From: Hyphomicrobiales bacterium
Lineage (GTDB): Bacteria; Pseudomonadota; Alphaproteobacteria; Rhizobiales; Hyphomicrobiaceae
DNA length: 41,615 nucleotides
Direction of reading: 5' to 3'
Assembly (NCBI GenBank): GCA_025353015.1
Contig: JANXRM010000147.1
Coordinates: 1 to 41,615, forward strand
In this document: in pieces, positions 1 to 9,052 of the stretch
How positions within the stretch are numbered: the stretch's first letter is position 1
Layout of the letters: every line of letters begins with the position of its first letter
The notes under the pieces: model-generated
What the model was told of the DNA's origin: nothing
The model's input: the letters and a program-made list of their open reading frames with translations, nothing else
Database searches by the model: none
Made by a program: the position numbers and the translations under genes

Positions 1-2734
1 CGAGAACCTGCGGGTTGGCGAGGCGGGCGGCACCCTTCTTGATCTCGGCGTCGACCTTCTCGATTTCCTTGGCCATGCGCTTTTTCTCGGCGGCCATGTC
101 GATGATACCGGACAGCGGTAGCGCCACCGTCGTCTCACCGACGACAACCTGGGCCGAACCTTTCGGCGCCTGATCGCCATGCGTGATCGTCGCGATGCGC
201 GCCAGCCGCTGGATCGTTTCCGCGTGGCGCTCTGCGCGCGCCTTGGTTTCGGGCGAACTGCCCGCCAGCACCAGCGGTACTTTTGCGCCGGCCGGCACGT
301 TCATTTCCGAGCGCACCGAGCGGATCTCCGAGATGAGCCGGACCAGCCAGACGATTTCGTCGTCGGCCTGGGCATCGGCCAGGCCCTTATGTTGAGGCCA
401 ATTTGACAGCGCGAGTAGCTTCGTCCGTTTCGGTCCGTGCGCTCCGGTCTTCGCCCACAGTTCTTCGGTGATGAAGGGCATGAACGGATGCAGCAGCGCC
501 AACACCTGGTCAAGAACCCACGCAGTCATGGCGCGCGTTTCAGCCTTCGCCGCCTCTATTTCTTGCGCCTTCAGTTGCCCACCTTCGGCATCAGGCGCGG
601 CGGCAAGAATCGGCTTCGTCAGCTCCACGTACCAGTCGCAGAACGTGCCCCAGCCGAACTCATAGGCCGCGGTTGCCGCTTCGTTGAACTTGTAGGCCTC
701 GACGGCTGTCGTGACTGCCGCCGCCGCGCGTTCCGTTTCGCCCGCGATCCAGCGGTTGACGGTGTGCTTGACTGATTTCGGATCGAAACCTTCGACGCGG
801 CGGCATTCGTTCATTTCGGCGAAGCGCGTGGCGTTCCAAAGCTTGGTTGCAAAGTTGCGATAACCCTCGACGCGATTGTCGTCGAGCTTGACGTCGCGGC
901 CCTGCGTGGCGAGGGCGGCCAGCGTGAAGCGCAGCGCGTCGGCACCGTACTGGTCGATGATCTTCAGCGGGTCGATGACGTTGCCGATGGACTTCGACAT
1001 CTTGCGTCCCTTGGCGTCGCGCACCAGGCCGTGGATGTAGACGTCGCGGAACGGCACCCATTCCGAAGACGGAGCGTCAGGCCGCTCCTTTGGCATGAAA
1101 TGCACGCCCATCATCATCATGCGCGCGACCCAGAAGAAGATGATGTCGAAGCCGGTGACGAGGCAGGCCGTCGGGTAGTACCGCTTCACCTCGGGCGTGG
1201 CATCCGGCCAGCCCAGCGTCGAGAACGGCCACAACGCGGAGGAGAACCACGTGTCGAGCACGTCGGGGTCGCGAATTAGCGGTTCGTCTTTTTTGTAGTG
1301 GACCTTGGCCTGCGCTTGAGCGTCCGCCTCATCGAGCGCGACGAACACCTTTCCATCAGGCCCATACCACGCCGGTATCTGGTGGCCCCACCAGAGTTGC
1401 CGCGAGATGCACCAGGGCTGAATGTTTTCGAGCCAGCGGAAATAATCCGCCGTGTATTTTTCTGGAACAAATTTCGTTTTGCCCGCGCGCACGGCTTCTA
1501 GTGCGGGCTTGGCCAAGGTTGCGGCGTCCGCATACCATTGGTCCGTCAGCCACGGCTCGACGATGGCGTCGCCACGCTGCGCGTGCGGCACGGAATGCGT
1601 GTTCGGCTCGATCTTTTCGAGCGCGCCCATCGCTTCCAATTCCGCGACGATCTTTTTTCGCGCGTCGAAACGGTCGAGGCCGCGATAGGCTTCGGGCACG
1701 GTGTCATTGAGCTTAGCCGTCGCGTCGAGAATATTGATCACCGCGAGCTTGCAGCGCTTGCCGACCTCCCAATCATTGAAGTCGTGCGCTGGCGTGATCT
1801 TCACCGCGCCCGTGCCCTTCTCCGGATCGGCGTAGTCGTCGCCGACGATCGGGATTTCGCGGCCGACCAGCGGCAGCACGCACGTCCGGCCGATGAGCTG
1901 CTTGAGCTTGGGATTCTCAGGATGAATCGCAACGCCGGTATCGCCGAGCATCGTCTCCGGCCGCGTCGTCGCCACCATCACGAACTCATCCGGAGCGTCT
2001 TTGATCGCATACTTGATGTAATACATGTGCCCGCTCGGATCCTTGTCGAGGATCCGGTTGAGCTTGGCCCCGTCGAACGGCACGGCGTTGCCGTCCTTGT
2101 CCCTCTGGTCGCGCGCCCACTTGAAGCTGCCGGTGTGCTCGCGCGGTTCCACCTCGAGATCCGAAACGGCGGACTGGAATTCCGGGTCCCAGTTGACCAG
2201 CCGCTTGTCCTTGTAGATGAGGCCAGCCTTGTAGAGATCGACGAACACCTTGAGGACGGCCTTCGACAGCCCTTCGTCCATGGTGAAGCGCTCGCGGCTC
2301 CAGTCGCAGGAGGCGCCAAGGCGCTTCAACTGGTTGACGATGGTGCCGCCGGATTCGGCTTTCCACTGCCAGACCTTCTCCAGGAATTTGTCACGGCCCA
2401 AGTCCTTGTAATGGATCTGCTGTTCGGCCAATTGCCGGGACACGACGAGCTGCGTTGCAATACCCGCATGATCGGTGCCCGGCTGCCAGAGCACATCTTT
2501 GCCGCGCATGCGCTCGAAGCGGCAGAGCACGTCCTGCAGCGTGTTATTGAGCGCGTGCCCCATGTGCAGCGAGCCGGTGACGTTCGGCGGCGGGATGACG
2601 ATGCAATAGGGGGCAGCCTTGGCGCGTTGCTCGGGCGTCAGATCCGGGCGGCCGGCCTTGAAGGCAGCCGCTTTCTCCCACGCGTCGTGGATGCGTGCTT
2701 CGATGTCGGCGGGCTGGTATTTGGTCTCTTGCAT
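1..2734 (-). CDS. valS: Valyl-tRNA synthetase, C-terminus cut by window edge
   Basis: Class I aminoacyl-tRNA synthetase that charges tRNA-Val in the cytoplasm. The reading frame starts at 2734 (MQETKYQPADIEARIHDAW) and stays open to the left edge, giving about 911 codons, so only a few dozen C-terminal residues are missing. Visible signatures are PPPNVTGSLHMGHALN near residue 50 (HIGH motif), the CP1 editing region with ATTRPETMLGDTGVAIHP, the tryptophan-rich WCISRQLWWGHQIPAWYG, and GRKMSKSIGNVIDP (KMSKS loop). The last visible part is the charged C-terminal arm typical of ValRS. It is the last gene of a minus-strand run pcm - tolC - tolC - popZ - valS; the popZ-valS adjacency is common in alphaproteobacteria. 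Confidence 0.97.
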   Translation of the reverse strand, partial: MQETKYQPADIEARIHDAWEKAAAFKAGRPDLTPEQRAKAAPYCIVIPPPNVTGSLHMGHALNNTLQDVLCRFERMRGKDVLWQPGTDHAGIATQLVVSRQLAEQQIHYKDLGRDKFLEKVWQWKAESGGTIVNQLKRLGASCDWSRERFTMDEGLSKAVLKVFVDLYKAGLIYKDKRLVNWDPEFQSAVSDLEVEPREHTGSFKWARDQRDKDGNAVPFDGAKLNRILDKDPSGHMYYIKYAIKDAPDEFVMVATTRPETMLGDTGVAIHPENPKLKQLIGRTCVLPLVGREIPIVGDDYADPEKGTGAVKITPAHDFNDWEVGKRCKLAVINILDATAKLNDTVPEAYRGLDRFDARKKIVAELEAMGALEKIEPNTHSVPHAQRGDAIVEPWLTDQWYADAATLAKPALEAVRAGKTKFVPEKYTADYFRWLENIQPWCISRQLWWGHQIPAWYGPDGKVFVALDEADAQAQAKVHYKKDEPLIRDPDVLDTWFSSALWPFSTLGWPDATPEVKRYYPTACLVTGFDIIFFWVARMMMMGVHFMPKERPDAPSSEWVPFRDVYIHGLVRDAKGRKMSKSIGNVIDPLKIIDQYGADALRFTLAALATQGRDVKLDDNRVEGYRNFATKLWNATRFAEMNECRRVEGFDPKSVKHTVNRWIAGETERAAAAVTTAVEAYKFNEAATAAYEFGWGTFCDWYVELTKPILAAAPDAEGGQLKAQEIEAAKAETRAMTAWVLDQVLALLHPFMPFITEELWAKTGAHGPKRTKLLALSNWPQHKGLADAQADDEIVWLVRLISEIRSVRSEMNVPAGAKVPLVLAGSSPETKARAERHAETIQRLARIATITHGDQAPKGSAQVVVGETTVALPLSGIIDMAAEKKRMAKEIEKVDAEIKKGAARLANPQVL

Positions 2735-2827
2735 GGACGGATTTGCTCGTCTGAACGATTGCAATGAAGGATTGTGCCGGTGGTACGCCGCAGGGCTGCG
2801 ACCGTCAACGGCGCCCGAGAATCAGAA

Positions 2828-2856
2828 ACGGCTGGACGATCCTCTCGCCCAGCCGT
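2828..2856 (-). terminator. Probable Rho-independent terminator after popZ
   Basis: Perfect 8-bp inverted repeat ACGGCTGG / CCAGCCGT with a 13-nt loop, followed on the minus strand by the T-rich run TTTCTGATTCT. It lies 26 bases past the popZ stop and 94 bases before the valS start, so it may separate the two transcripts. The T-run is imperfect. Confidence 0.5.
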
Positions 2857-2881
2857 CAAATGTTACCCCGTGGGGCGAACG

Positions 2882-4384
2882 TCAGTGCTTCGCAGCATCT
2901 GGTTTCGGCTGGGCGGAGGCGGCAAGCTCCACGCGCAGCGCCTTTTCCACCACGCGCGGCATGTTGGTGTCGAGCCACTGGCGCAGCATCGGCCGCAGCA
3001 ACTCGGCGACGGTGTCTTCCATCGTTCGTGTCGGCTCGTCGGGTCGCGCAGTCGTGACGGCGGCCGCCGCTGGCGTGGGCTCAGTCGCCGCAGCAGGTGC
3101 GTCGGTTGGCGCGTTGACGACCGGCCCGTTCATGGCGGGTTTGTTCGCCGTGGTCGCCGATCGGGCATTGGCGAGCGGCGCCGAGATCGTCTGGAGTGGC
3201 AACTGCACAGCGGCCGTCGGCGCTTCGGCCTTCACCGGCTCAGGAATGGCGCTCGGCTTAAGCACGGCTTCCGGATTTGCTGCCGGCATTGAGGCATCTT
3301 GTGCCATCGAGGCGGGCGGAGCCTTTGCCGGTATCTCGGGCTGTAGGTCGGCAGCGGCAGGCGGAGCGGCAGGATTGGCTGACGCCGTGCGTGGCAACTG
3401 AACGGTCGCCGCCGACGGCACCGCAACGTCATCTCGACCATTGGGCTCCGGCGCCGATGCAGCCGGCAAAGGTATCTGCTGCGCCCGATGCATGCCACCG
3501 TTCAGGCGATCCGCGAACGCATCTGGCCTAAAGTCGCTCAATCGCGGCCCGCCGGTCTGTGGCGCACTGGCTTTCGGCGGCGTGGCGGCCGATGGCTCTG
3601 GTGACACCGCAGCTGCCGAGCGGCCTGGAACGACGGCGCCAAAATCGGACCGGCTCGGTTGTTGCTGCGCACCGTCAAAGGCTGACACTGAGGCCGCTGG
3701 CTGTGACAGGGGAGCCTCTCGCGATTGCGGCGGCAACGTTATCGGGGCCGATGTCTGGTTCGCCGTCGGCTGCGACGCCGATGCTGCCGTGGCCGTTTGG
3801 GTTTCGCGCAGAGCCGGCCGCTCCAACTGCGGCTGCACAGCCGCCTGTGGTGCCGGAGCCGGCTTTTGCGTCATCCACGAGGGCAGGCTCAGCGACGGCT
3901 TCGCCGTAGGCACTGCCACGGGTGGCGACACCGCTACGAGGACCGGACCATCAGCCAATCCCAGAATATCGTCCAAACTATCCGCGGCGGGTTTGGCCGA
4001 TGCCGATTGTCCTGGTCCGCCGGGAGATGGAGATGACGTGGCGGCAGGAGACGAAGTCGTTGTCGGCGCTTGCGTGGCCATCCCTTGTCCAGCCATTCCT
4101 GGCGCGGCCAATCCTTGACCATTCAGTCCTTGCGCAGCTGGTGCTGGGGGACTGCCGCCGTGCAGGCCCGGATTCAAGCTGGCTGCGGCCGCCCGGCCAA
4201 GCGACGCTAGAAGCCCGTTTGGCGTTGGCGCCGGTGTTGGCTTGGATGGAGCAGCACCGGCCGCGGCGGACAGCGGCGGGGCAACGGCTGGCACCTTGGC
4301 GACCGGGTCCTCGGAAATGATCTTTCGGATAGAAGAGAGAATCTCTTCCATGCTCGGTTCGCTTGCCTTTTCCGCTTGCGACAT
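2882..4384 (-). CDS. popZ: PopZ-like polar organizing protein (DUF2497)
   Basis: The 500-residue protein has the DUF2497/PopZ layout. A short N-terminal helix (MEEILSSIRKIISEDP, residues 12-27) is followed by about 400 residues of Pro/Ala/Ser/Gln-rich low-complexity sequence, then a C-terminal helical module (TMEDTVAELLRPMLRQWLD, VVEKALRVELAAS). In Caulobacter PopZ self-assembles at the poles, with the C-terminus driving oligomerisation and the N-terminal helix binding partners such as ParB. That is family knowledge and untested here. The start at 4384 was chosen over an in-frame upstream ATG at 4450 because the family begins at MSQ and a GGGGAGAG Shine-Dalgarno precedes it. The disordered linker is much longer than the 177-residue Caulobacter protein would allow. 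Neighbours are a tolC gene upstream and valS downstream. Confidence 0.9.
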   Translation of the reverse strand: MSQAEKASEPSMEEILSSIRKIISEDPVAKVPAVAPPLSAAAGAAPSKPTPAPTPNGLLASLGRAAAASLNPGLHGGSPPAPAAQGLNGQGLAAPGMAGQGMATQAPTTTSSPAATSSPSPGGPGQSASAKPAADSLDDILGLADGPVLVAVSPPVAVPTAKPSLSLPSWMTQKPAPAPQAAVQPQLERPALRETQTATAASASQPTANQTSAPITLPPQSREAPLSQPAASVSAFDGAQQQPSRSDFGAVVPGRSAAAVSPEPSAATPPKASAPQTGGPRLSDFRPDAFADRLNGGMHRAQQIPLPAASAPEPNGRDDVAVPSAATVQLPRTASANPAAPPAAADLQPEIPAKAPPASMAQDASMPAANPEAVLKPSAIPEPVKAEAPTAAVQLPLQTISAPLANARSATTANKPAMNGPVVNAPTDAPAAATEPTPAAAAVTTARPDEPTRTMEDTVAELLRPMLRQWLDTNMPRVVEKALRVELAASAQPKPDAAKH

Positions 4385-4780
4385 GACGCTCTCCCCTCGT
4401 GTCCTCTGCCGGCCTGGTTCCCGCGACGGGTGCCTCAGCGACACACACATTCCGAGCCGGTCCTACTATGAATACCGGCCAGCATCAATCGCGGTGCGGG
4501 CGGCAATCAGGCTGCTGCACAGCCAATGTTTGCCGGACCAAACGCAACCAGACTGAGTTCGACCGGATCGAAGTCATCGGAGCGGTGTAGGGGGCATTGA
4601 AGGCAGGGGCATGGCGGCGAGATGGCAATTGCGGCCTCCGGCCCGGGATGACGGCAGCCCCGCTTGCGCCGACATGGGCGCCAATGCCCGTCGAAGCCTC
4701 GCCCGATGGAGCCTTGCCCGATGAAGCCCGTATCCGTTGAAAGGGATGCGCTCCGGCCGAAGGGAGGTGCAGTGTTGCCG
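4385..4780. other. Intergenic gap between the tolC paralog and popZ
   Basis: About 396 bases without a credible gene. It should contain the popZ promoter and the 3' end of the tolC transcript. I see only a short imperfect direct repeat of GCCCGATG around 4700-4725 and no strong promoter or terminator. The short ORFs reading through it have no family features. Confidence 0.5.
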
Positions 4781-6283
4781 CTACTTCATCGACTCGTGGT
4801 CGGAGCCGTGCGTCTCCCAAAGTTCCAAGCGCTCGCGGCGGCCGTCCGGGCGGGTAATGCTGACGCCCCACCACTTCCGCCGGACTTCGAAATAATGCAT
4901 TTCCGGATCATAGACTTGCTCGATGACGCCGAGGTTCGGCATGGTCAAACGGCCGACCGCGCTAAGCACGGTATAGGACGCAACAACGAGGTTCCGCTCG
5001 GTCGTGACCAAGGACACTTCGGCGTTCAGCGCTTCCTGTTCGGCGTTCAAGACGTCCAGCAGCGTGCGTTGTCCGACCCGCTCCTCCTCGCGAACGCCGG
5101 CCAGTGCCGTCCGGGTTGCGGCCACCTGCGCACGGTCCGAAATAAGCTGTGCGCGCGCTGCCACGAGTTGCGACCAGGCAGTGACGACGCCGGATTGGAT
5201 CTCCGTGCGGTTCTGTTCGATTTCCTGCAGGCGGCTGACGTGGGTGTGCTTCGACTGGCGGACGCGGGCTTGCACTTCGCCGGCCGGGTACAAGGGGATG
5301 TTGACGCGGCCCGTAACCGACGACACTTCCTGCTCGTCGATGAGCTTCGTCGTATCGTAGTTGTGGGTGTAGGCGGCTTCCAGCTGCACAGTCGGCAGCA
5401 ACTCGCCATAGGTTACGTCAACGGTATATTTCGCGGCCTGCTCGCGATAGAGGGCCGCGACCACGGCTGGATTTTCCTTGGCTCCGATCGCGATCGCTTC
5501 TTCCAGCGATTTCGGCAGCAGTTTTTCCTGTGGTTTCTGCGGCTTAAGGTTTTCCGGAGCGTGGCCGACCACGCGCTCGAAGGTGCCACGGCTGGTTTTG
5601 AGGCTGGACTTGGCGGCATCCAACGCCGACACGGACGCCGCGCGCCGGGCTTCGGCCTGGGCGACGTCCGTTCGCGTGACTTCGCCGACCGAAAATCGGT
5701 CCTGGGTCGCCTTCAGTTCCTTCGACAGCACAGTGACGTTGTTTTCGCGAAGCCGGACAATAGCTTGGTCCCGGACCACGTCCATGTAGGCGGTTGCGGC
5801 CTCAAGCATGACCGCCTGTTCGACGGTGCGCAGGGTTTCCCGGCCGGCACGCACGGTCGCTTCTGCCACGCGGACGCCATTCAGCGTACGAAATCCGCGA
5901 AAGATGGGTTGAACGACGTTGACGCCGTACGTCTTGGGATGGACCTCGCCATCGAGCGTCGACTTGGGGTTCGTGTCAGTCCGTTGATAGCCGGCGCTCG
6001 CCGTGCCGGTGACGGTCGGCCGGTAGCCGGACTTGGCGCGGGCAACTTCCTCGTCCGTGGCGCGCAAGGTGGCGCGAGCGGCGTCGAGACGGGGATTGGT
6101 TTTGTAGGTGGAACCCAAGGCGTCGCCGAGCGACTCGGCACGCGCTGCTGGGGCGTTGCCACACAAAACGATCATCGGCACGAGTATGAGCAAGGCTGCG
6201 CGCGACGTGCCGCCACGCAACAAGCCGCCACGCAACACGCCGCCGCCCACCAAGCGCAAGTAATCCAATGACGCCGTGTCCAT
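4781..6283 (-). CDS. TolC-family type I outer membrane efflux protein (paralog 1)
   Basis: 500-residue outer membrane factor expected to form a trimeric beta-barrel plus periplasmic alpha-barrel, the exit duct for type I secretion or RND/MFS efflux. A hydrophobic signal sequence (ALLILVPMIVLCGN, cleavage near APAARA-ES) precedes SLGDALGSTYKTNPRLDAAR and two outer-membrane-efflux repeats. The first is rich in Ala/Glu coiled coil; the second carries SRLQEIEQNRTE and EERVGQRTLLDVLNAEQE, typical TolC signatures. The start at 6283 follows an AGGTGAC ribosome site. It is a close tandem paralog of the next gene upstream, sharing motifs almost word for word. No membrane fusion protein or ABC exporter lies nearby, so the pump it serves cannot be inferred. 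Confidence 0.93.
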   Translation of the reverse strand: MDTASLDYLRLVGGGVLRGGLLRGGTSRAALLILVPMIVLCGNAPAARAESLGDALGSTYKTNPRLDAARATLRATDEEVARAKSGYRPTVTGTASAGYQRTDTNPKSTLDGEVHPKTYGVNVVQPIFRGFRTLNGVRVAEATVRAGRETLRTVEQAVMLEAATAYMDVVRDQAIVRLRENNVTVLSKELKATQDRFSVGEVTRTDVAQAEARRAASVSALDAAKSSLKTSRGTFERVVGHAPENLKPQKPQEKLLPKSLEEAIAIGAKENPAVVAALYREQAAKYTVDVTYGELLPTVQLEAAYTHNYDTTKLIDEQEVSSVTGRVNIPLYPAGEVQARVRQSKHTHVSRLQEIEQNRTEIQSGVVTAWSQLVAARAQLISDRAQVAATRTALAGVREEERVGQRTLLDVLNAEQEALNAEVSLVTTERNLVVASYTVLSAVGRLTMPNLGVIEQVYDPEMHYFEVRRKWWGVSITRPDGRRERLELWETHGSDHESMK

Positions 6284-6533
6284 GTCACCTGCCGTTGCAG
6301 CGCTTTACGCCTGCACTCCTCGAACAGTCATCGACTGCCTGTTTGGAGCGCTACACTGATTCAATCGCGCGTCGGCTTTACACCCACCATGTTGTCCACA
6401 ACTTAGACCCAATGGCTGGCGAATCAAATTGCAACCGGCATCGAAAAATGACGCACCTGCAGGTTTTCCACTGAAGCGTGGCCAAAGGCCCACACTCGCT
6501 GGGTTGATGGGTCACGGTGACAGGCACTACAAC

Positions 6534-8024
6534 TTATTGATTTTCCTCGTCCATAACCCAGCTTGGATCGCTTTCGACGGTCACGTCCATCTGCTCGGTC
6601 CGTCCGTCCGCCCGGGTGATGTCCAGCCCGAACCACTTGGAATTGACTTCCTCATAATGAACGGTTGGATCGTAGGCATTGTCCACGATGCCAAGGTGTT
6701 CAACATTCAGGCGACCTGTTTGCGAGATCAACGTATAGGCCGCGACGATCAGGTCCCGCCGCGTGGTCGTGAGCTGCACCTCGGCGTCCAGGAGTTCCTG
6801 TTCAGCGTTCAGGACATCGAGGAGCGTCCGCTGGCCGACGCGCTCTTCCTCGCGCACGCCTTCGAGGGCGACCCGGTTCGATTCGACCAGCACCTGATCG
6901 GATTTCAGCTGCGATTTGGCCGCGCCATAGCGCGACCAGGATTGGATAACGCTGGCCTGCGTTTCCGTCCGGTTCTGTTCGATCTCCTGCAGGCGGCTGA
7001 TATGTGTGTGCTTGGCTTGCCGCACCCGGGCATAGGTTTCCCCGCCCTCGTAGAGGGGGACCGTCAGGCGTCCGGTGATCTGGGCGCTGTCCTGTTCCTG
7101 GATCTGCGTCGTTGGGTTGTAGCGCTGGCCGTAGCTGGCCTCGACCCTGACTTCCGGCAGCAATTCGCCCCGGATCTTGTCGATCGTAAAGCGGGCTGCC
7201 TGCTCCCGATACAGGGCCGCGACGACGTTTGGGTTTTCCTTTTCGCCGATGGCGACACTGTCCTCCAGCGTCTTGGGCAGGAGCCTCTGCGGCGGAACCG
7301 GCGGCGCCAGTTTGGCCGGTGCGTGGCCAATGGTTTTCTCGAAGGCGGCGCGGCTGGCCTTCAAGTTGGCGCGGGCGGTATCGAGTTGCGAGACCGACCG
7401 GGCGCGGCGGGCCTGGGCCTGGGCCAGATCCGTGCGCGTGACCTCGCGAACGGCCCGGCGGGCTTCCGTTGCCGTCAATTCCTTCGTCAGGACCTCGACG
7501 TTGCGTTCGCGCAGTTTGGCGATCGCCTGGTCGCGGACGACGTCGCTGTAGGCCGTGACCGCGTCGAGGAGCACCTGTTGCTCGACGTTGCGCAGGTTCT
7601 CGCGGCCGGCCCGGATCGTCGCCTCCGCTTCGCTGACGGCGTTCATCGTGCGAAAGCCGCTGAACAACGATTGCGAGACGTTGATTTGATAGCCCCAGGG
7701 GTTGGTGTCGCCGGTCTGCGTCGAGGCCGGCTTGTAAATCGTCGAGGCCCGGCCTGTGTCCGCGGTGCCGGTGATCTGTGGCCGAAAACCGGCGCTGGCG
7801 CGCGGCGCTTCTTCGTCGGTGGCGCGCAGACGCGCACGTTCGGCGTCCAGTTTCGGGTTCCGCTGATAGGCACCGGCCAACGCCTGCTGCAGGGTCTCGG
7901 CTGCAACCGGCAGCACAGTTCCAGCCAGCAGCACGGCGAAGAGAGTGGCCACGCCAAGGCTATCCCGAACGAACCGCGCGGGTTTGGCGATTGTGCAACG
8001 ATCGACTGAAATGTGAACCCGCAT
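6534..8024 (-). CDS. tolC: TolC-family type I outer membrane efflux protein (paralog 2)
   Basis: 496-residue TolC homolog. The start at 8024 gives MRVHISVDRC followed by a hydrophobic export signal (LGVATLFAVLLAGTVLPVAA-ET) and the mature start TLQQALAGAYQRNPKLDAER. An in-frame upstream ATG at 8192 would add 56 residues unlike a signal peptide, so it was rejected. Conserved stretches include AYSDVVRDQAIAKLRERNV, HTHISRLQEIEQNRTET and EEERVGQRTLLDVLNAEQEL, shared with the downstream paralog at 4781-6283. It follows pcm, and pcm-tolC adjacency is common in alphaproteobacteria, so this may be the ancestral copy and its neighbour the duplicate. That is inference. A 250-base gap separates the two paralogs. 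Confidence 0.93.
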   Translation of the reverse strand: MRVHISVDRCTIAKPARFVRDSLGVATLFAVLLAGTVLPVAAETLQQALAGAYQRNPKLDAERARLRATDEEAPRASAGFRPQITGTADTGRASTIYKPASTQTGDTNPWGYQINVSQSLFSGFRTMNAVSEAEATIRAGRENLRNVEQQVLLDAVTAYSDVVRDQAIAKLRERNVEVLTKELTATEARRAVREVTRTDLAQAQARRARSVSQLDTARANLKASRAAFEKTIGHAPAKLAPPVPPQRLLPKTLEDSVAIGEKENPNVVAALYREQAARFTIDKIRGELLPEVRVEASYGQRYNPTTQIQEQDSAQITGRLTVPLYEGGETYARVRQAKHTHISRLQEIEQNRTETQASVIQSWSRYGAAKSQLKSDQVLVESNRVALEGVREEERVGQRTLLDVLNAEQELLDAEVQLTTTRRDLIVAAYTLISQTGRLNVEHLGIVDNAYDPTVHYEEVNSKWFGLDITRADGRTEQMDVTVESDPSWVMDEENQ

Positions 8025-8294
8025 GCTACCGGCTCCTACCGACCCGAGGCAACCCCGGCTCAGTGTTCGTTCCCAGACGGGAATCGTGTGCGAGCCGGAG
8101 GGTCGAATCGCATCTCGACCCACGTCCGCATTCGCTGCTGATTCGCTGAATGAAACGTAAATGGCCGGCGCGCCCCAGCCGGCAATGCCCATAGACCAGC
8201 AGGCCTATGAAAGCCTCATGTCCGACAAATTGCGGGCAGCCGTCATTGTAATCTGGCTGTAGCGCCGGTGTGCGTGGTCAAGCGCCGGGCAAGG

Positions 8295-8951
8295 TCAGAA
8301 TATGAATTCAGCCTTGCGCTCGAAGCCCGGCAGGATCGATGCGCCGGCATCGAACAGGGCGCGGCTGTCGAACTTCACGCCGTAGCGGCGCCATAGTGTC
8401 GCCCGGCCGACGCCCCGCTCCACGCGAACCGCCACAAGGCGGCCCTGGTCTTTCAACTGATCCAGCAAGCCTGCCGGAATGTCCTCGACCGCGCCATTGA
8501 CCAGGATGGCATCGTAGGGGCCGTCGCCGGCCGCACCCGCCGCGAGATCGCCCACCACCTGCTTTACCGCCGGTAGTGCTGCCAGTTGCGCCTGCGCCAG
8601 ATTGGTTAAAGCAGGCGCCACTTCCACAGCCACCACTCGCTTGGCGAGCTTCGCCAGCAAAGCCGCCGAATAGCCCGTTCCGCCACCGATATCGAGCACG
8701 GCGTTATCGGCCGAAACATCAAGGCTCTGGATCATCTTGGCGAGCGTCCGCGGCGCCAGCAGATAGCGGCCGGGTTTGCCGTCGATCAGCCGGATTTGCT
8801 CGTCCATATAAGCGATAGACTGCAGGGCCGCGGGCACAAAGGCCTCGCGCGGCACCTCCAGCATGGCCCGGATGATGCGCCGGTCCGTCACGTCGCTGGG
8901 GCGAACCTGGGTATCGACCATGAATTTGCGCTGGGTGGCGAAGTCGGTCAT
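8295..8951 (-). CDS. pcm: Protein-L-isoaspartate O-methyltransferase-like protein
   Basis: 218-residue SAM-dependent methyltransferase of the PCMT family, which transfers methyl groups to L-isoaspartyl residues in aged proteins so that they can be repaired. The SAM-binding motif is VLDIGGGTGYSAALLAKL, followed by acidic strand VVAVEVAP and YDAILVNGAVEDIP. The N-terminal MVDTQVRPSDVTDRRI and MLEVPREAFVP are typical of the alphaproteobacterial Pcm group that precedes tolC. The start at 8951 (MTDFATQRKF) matches the family; upstream in-frame sequence to 9056 is not conserved-looking. Substrate specificity of this subgroup is less certain than for E. coli Pcm. Confidence 0.88.
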   Translation of the reverse strand: MTDFATQRKFMVDTQVRPSDVTDRRIIRAMLEVPREAFVPAALQSIAYMDEQIRLIDGKPGRYLLAPRTLAKMIQSLDVSADNAVLDIGGGTGYSAALLAKLAKRVVAVEVAPALTNLAQAQLAALPAVKQVVGDLAAGAAGDGPYDAILVNGAVEDIPAGLLDQLKDQGRLVAVRVERGVGRATLWRRYGVKFDSRALFDAGASILPGFERKAEFIF

Positions 8952-9052
8952 CGAGTTGTTTCCAGTCCAGAATCTCGAGACGAACGACTCTCGAGGCCGC
9001 CGGACATTAGCCAAGGCGCCCCGCCAAGGCCAGCACCCCGGCCGCTCCCTGA

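Noticed and set aside
1538-2767. 409-codon plus-strand frame opposite valS
   Set aside because: Antisense to a certain synthetase.
4664-6271. Long plus-strand frame (535 codons) opposite tolC paralog 1
   Set aside because: It mirrors the real gene's codons in a GC-rich genome; no family features, and the minus-strand protein is clearly TolC.
6392-6400. DnaA-box-like TTGTCCACA (also at 34288-34296)
   Set aside because: Single one-mismatch boxes without a cluster, AT-rich unwinding region or replication gene; not evidence of an origin.
6429-8009. Long plus-strand frame (526 codons) opposite tolC paralog 2
   Set aside because: Same antisense artefact; the resemblance to the frame opposite paralog 1 just reflects the paralogy of the real genes.
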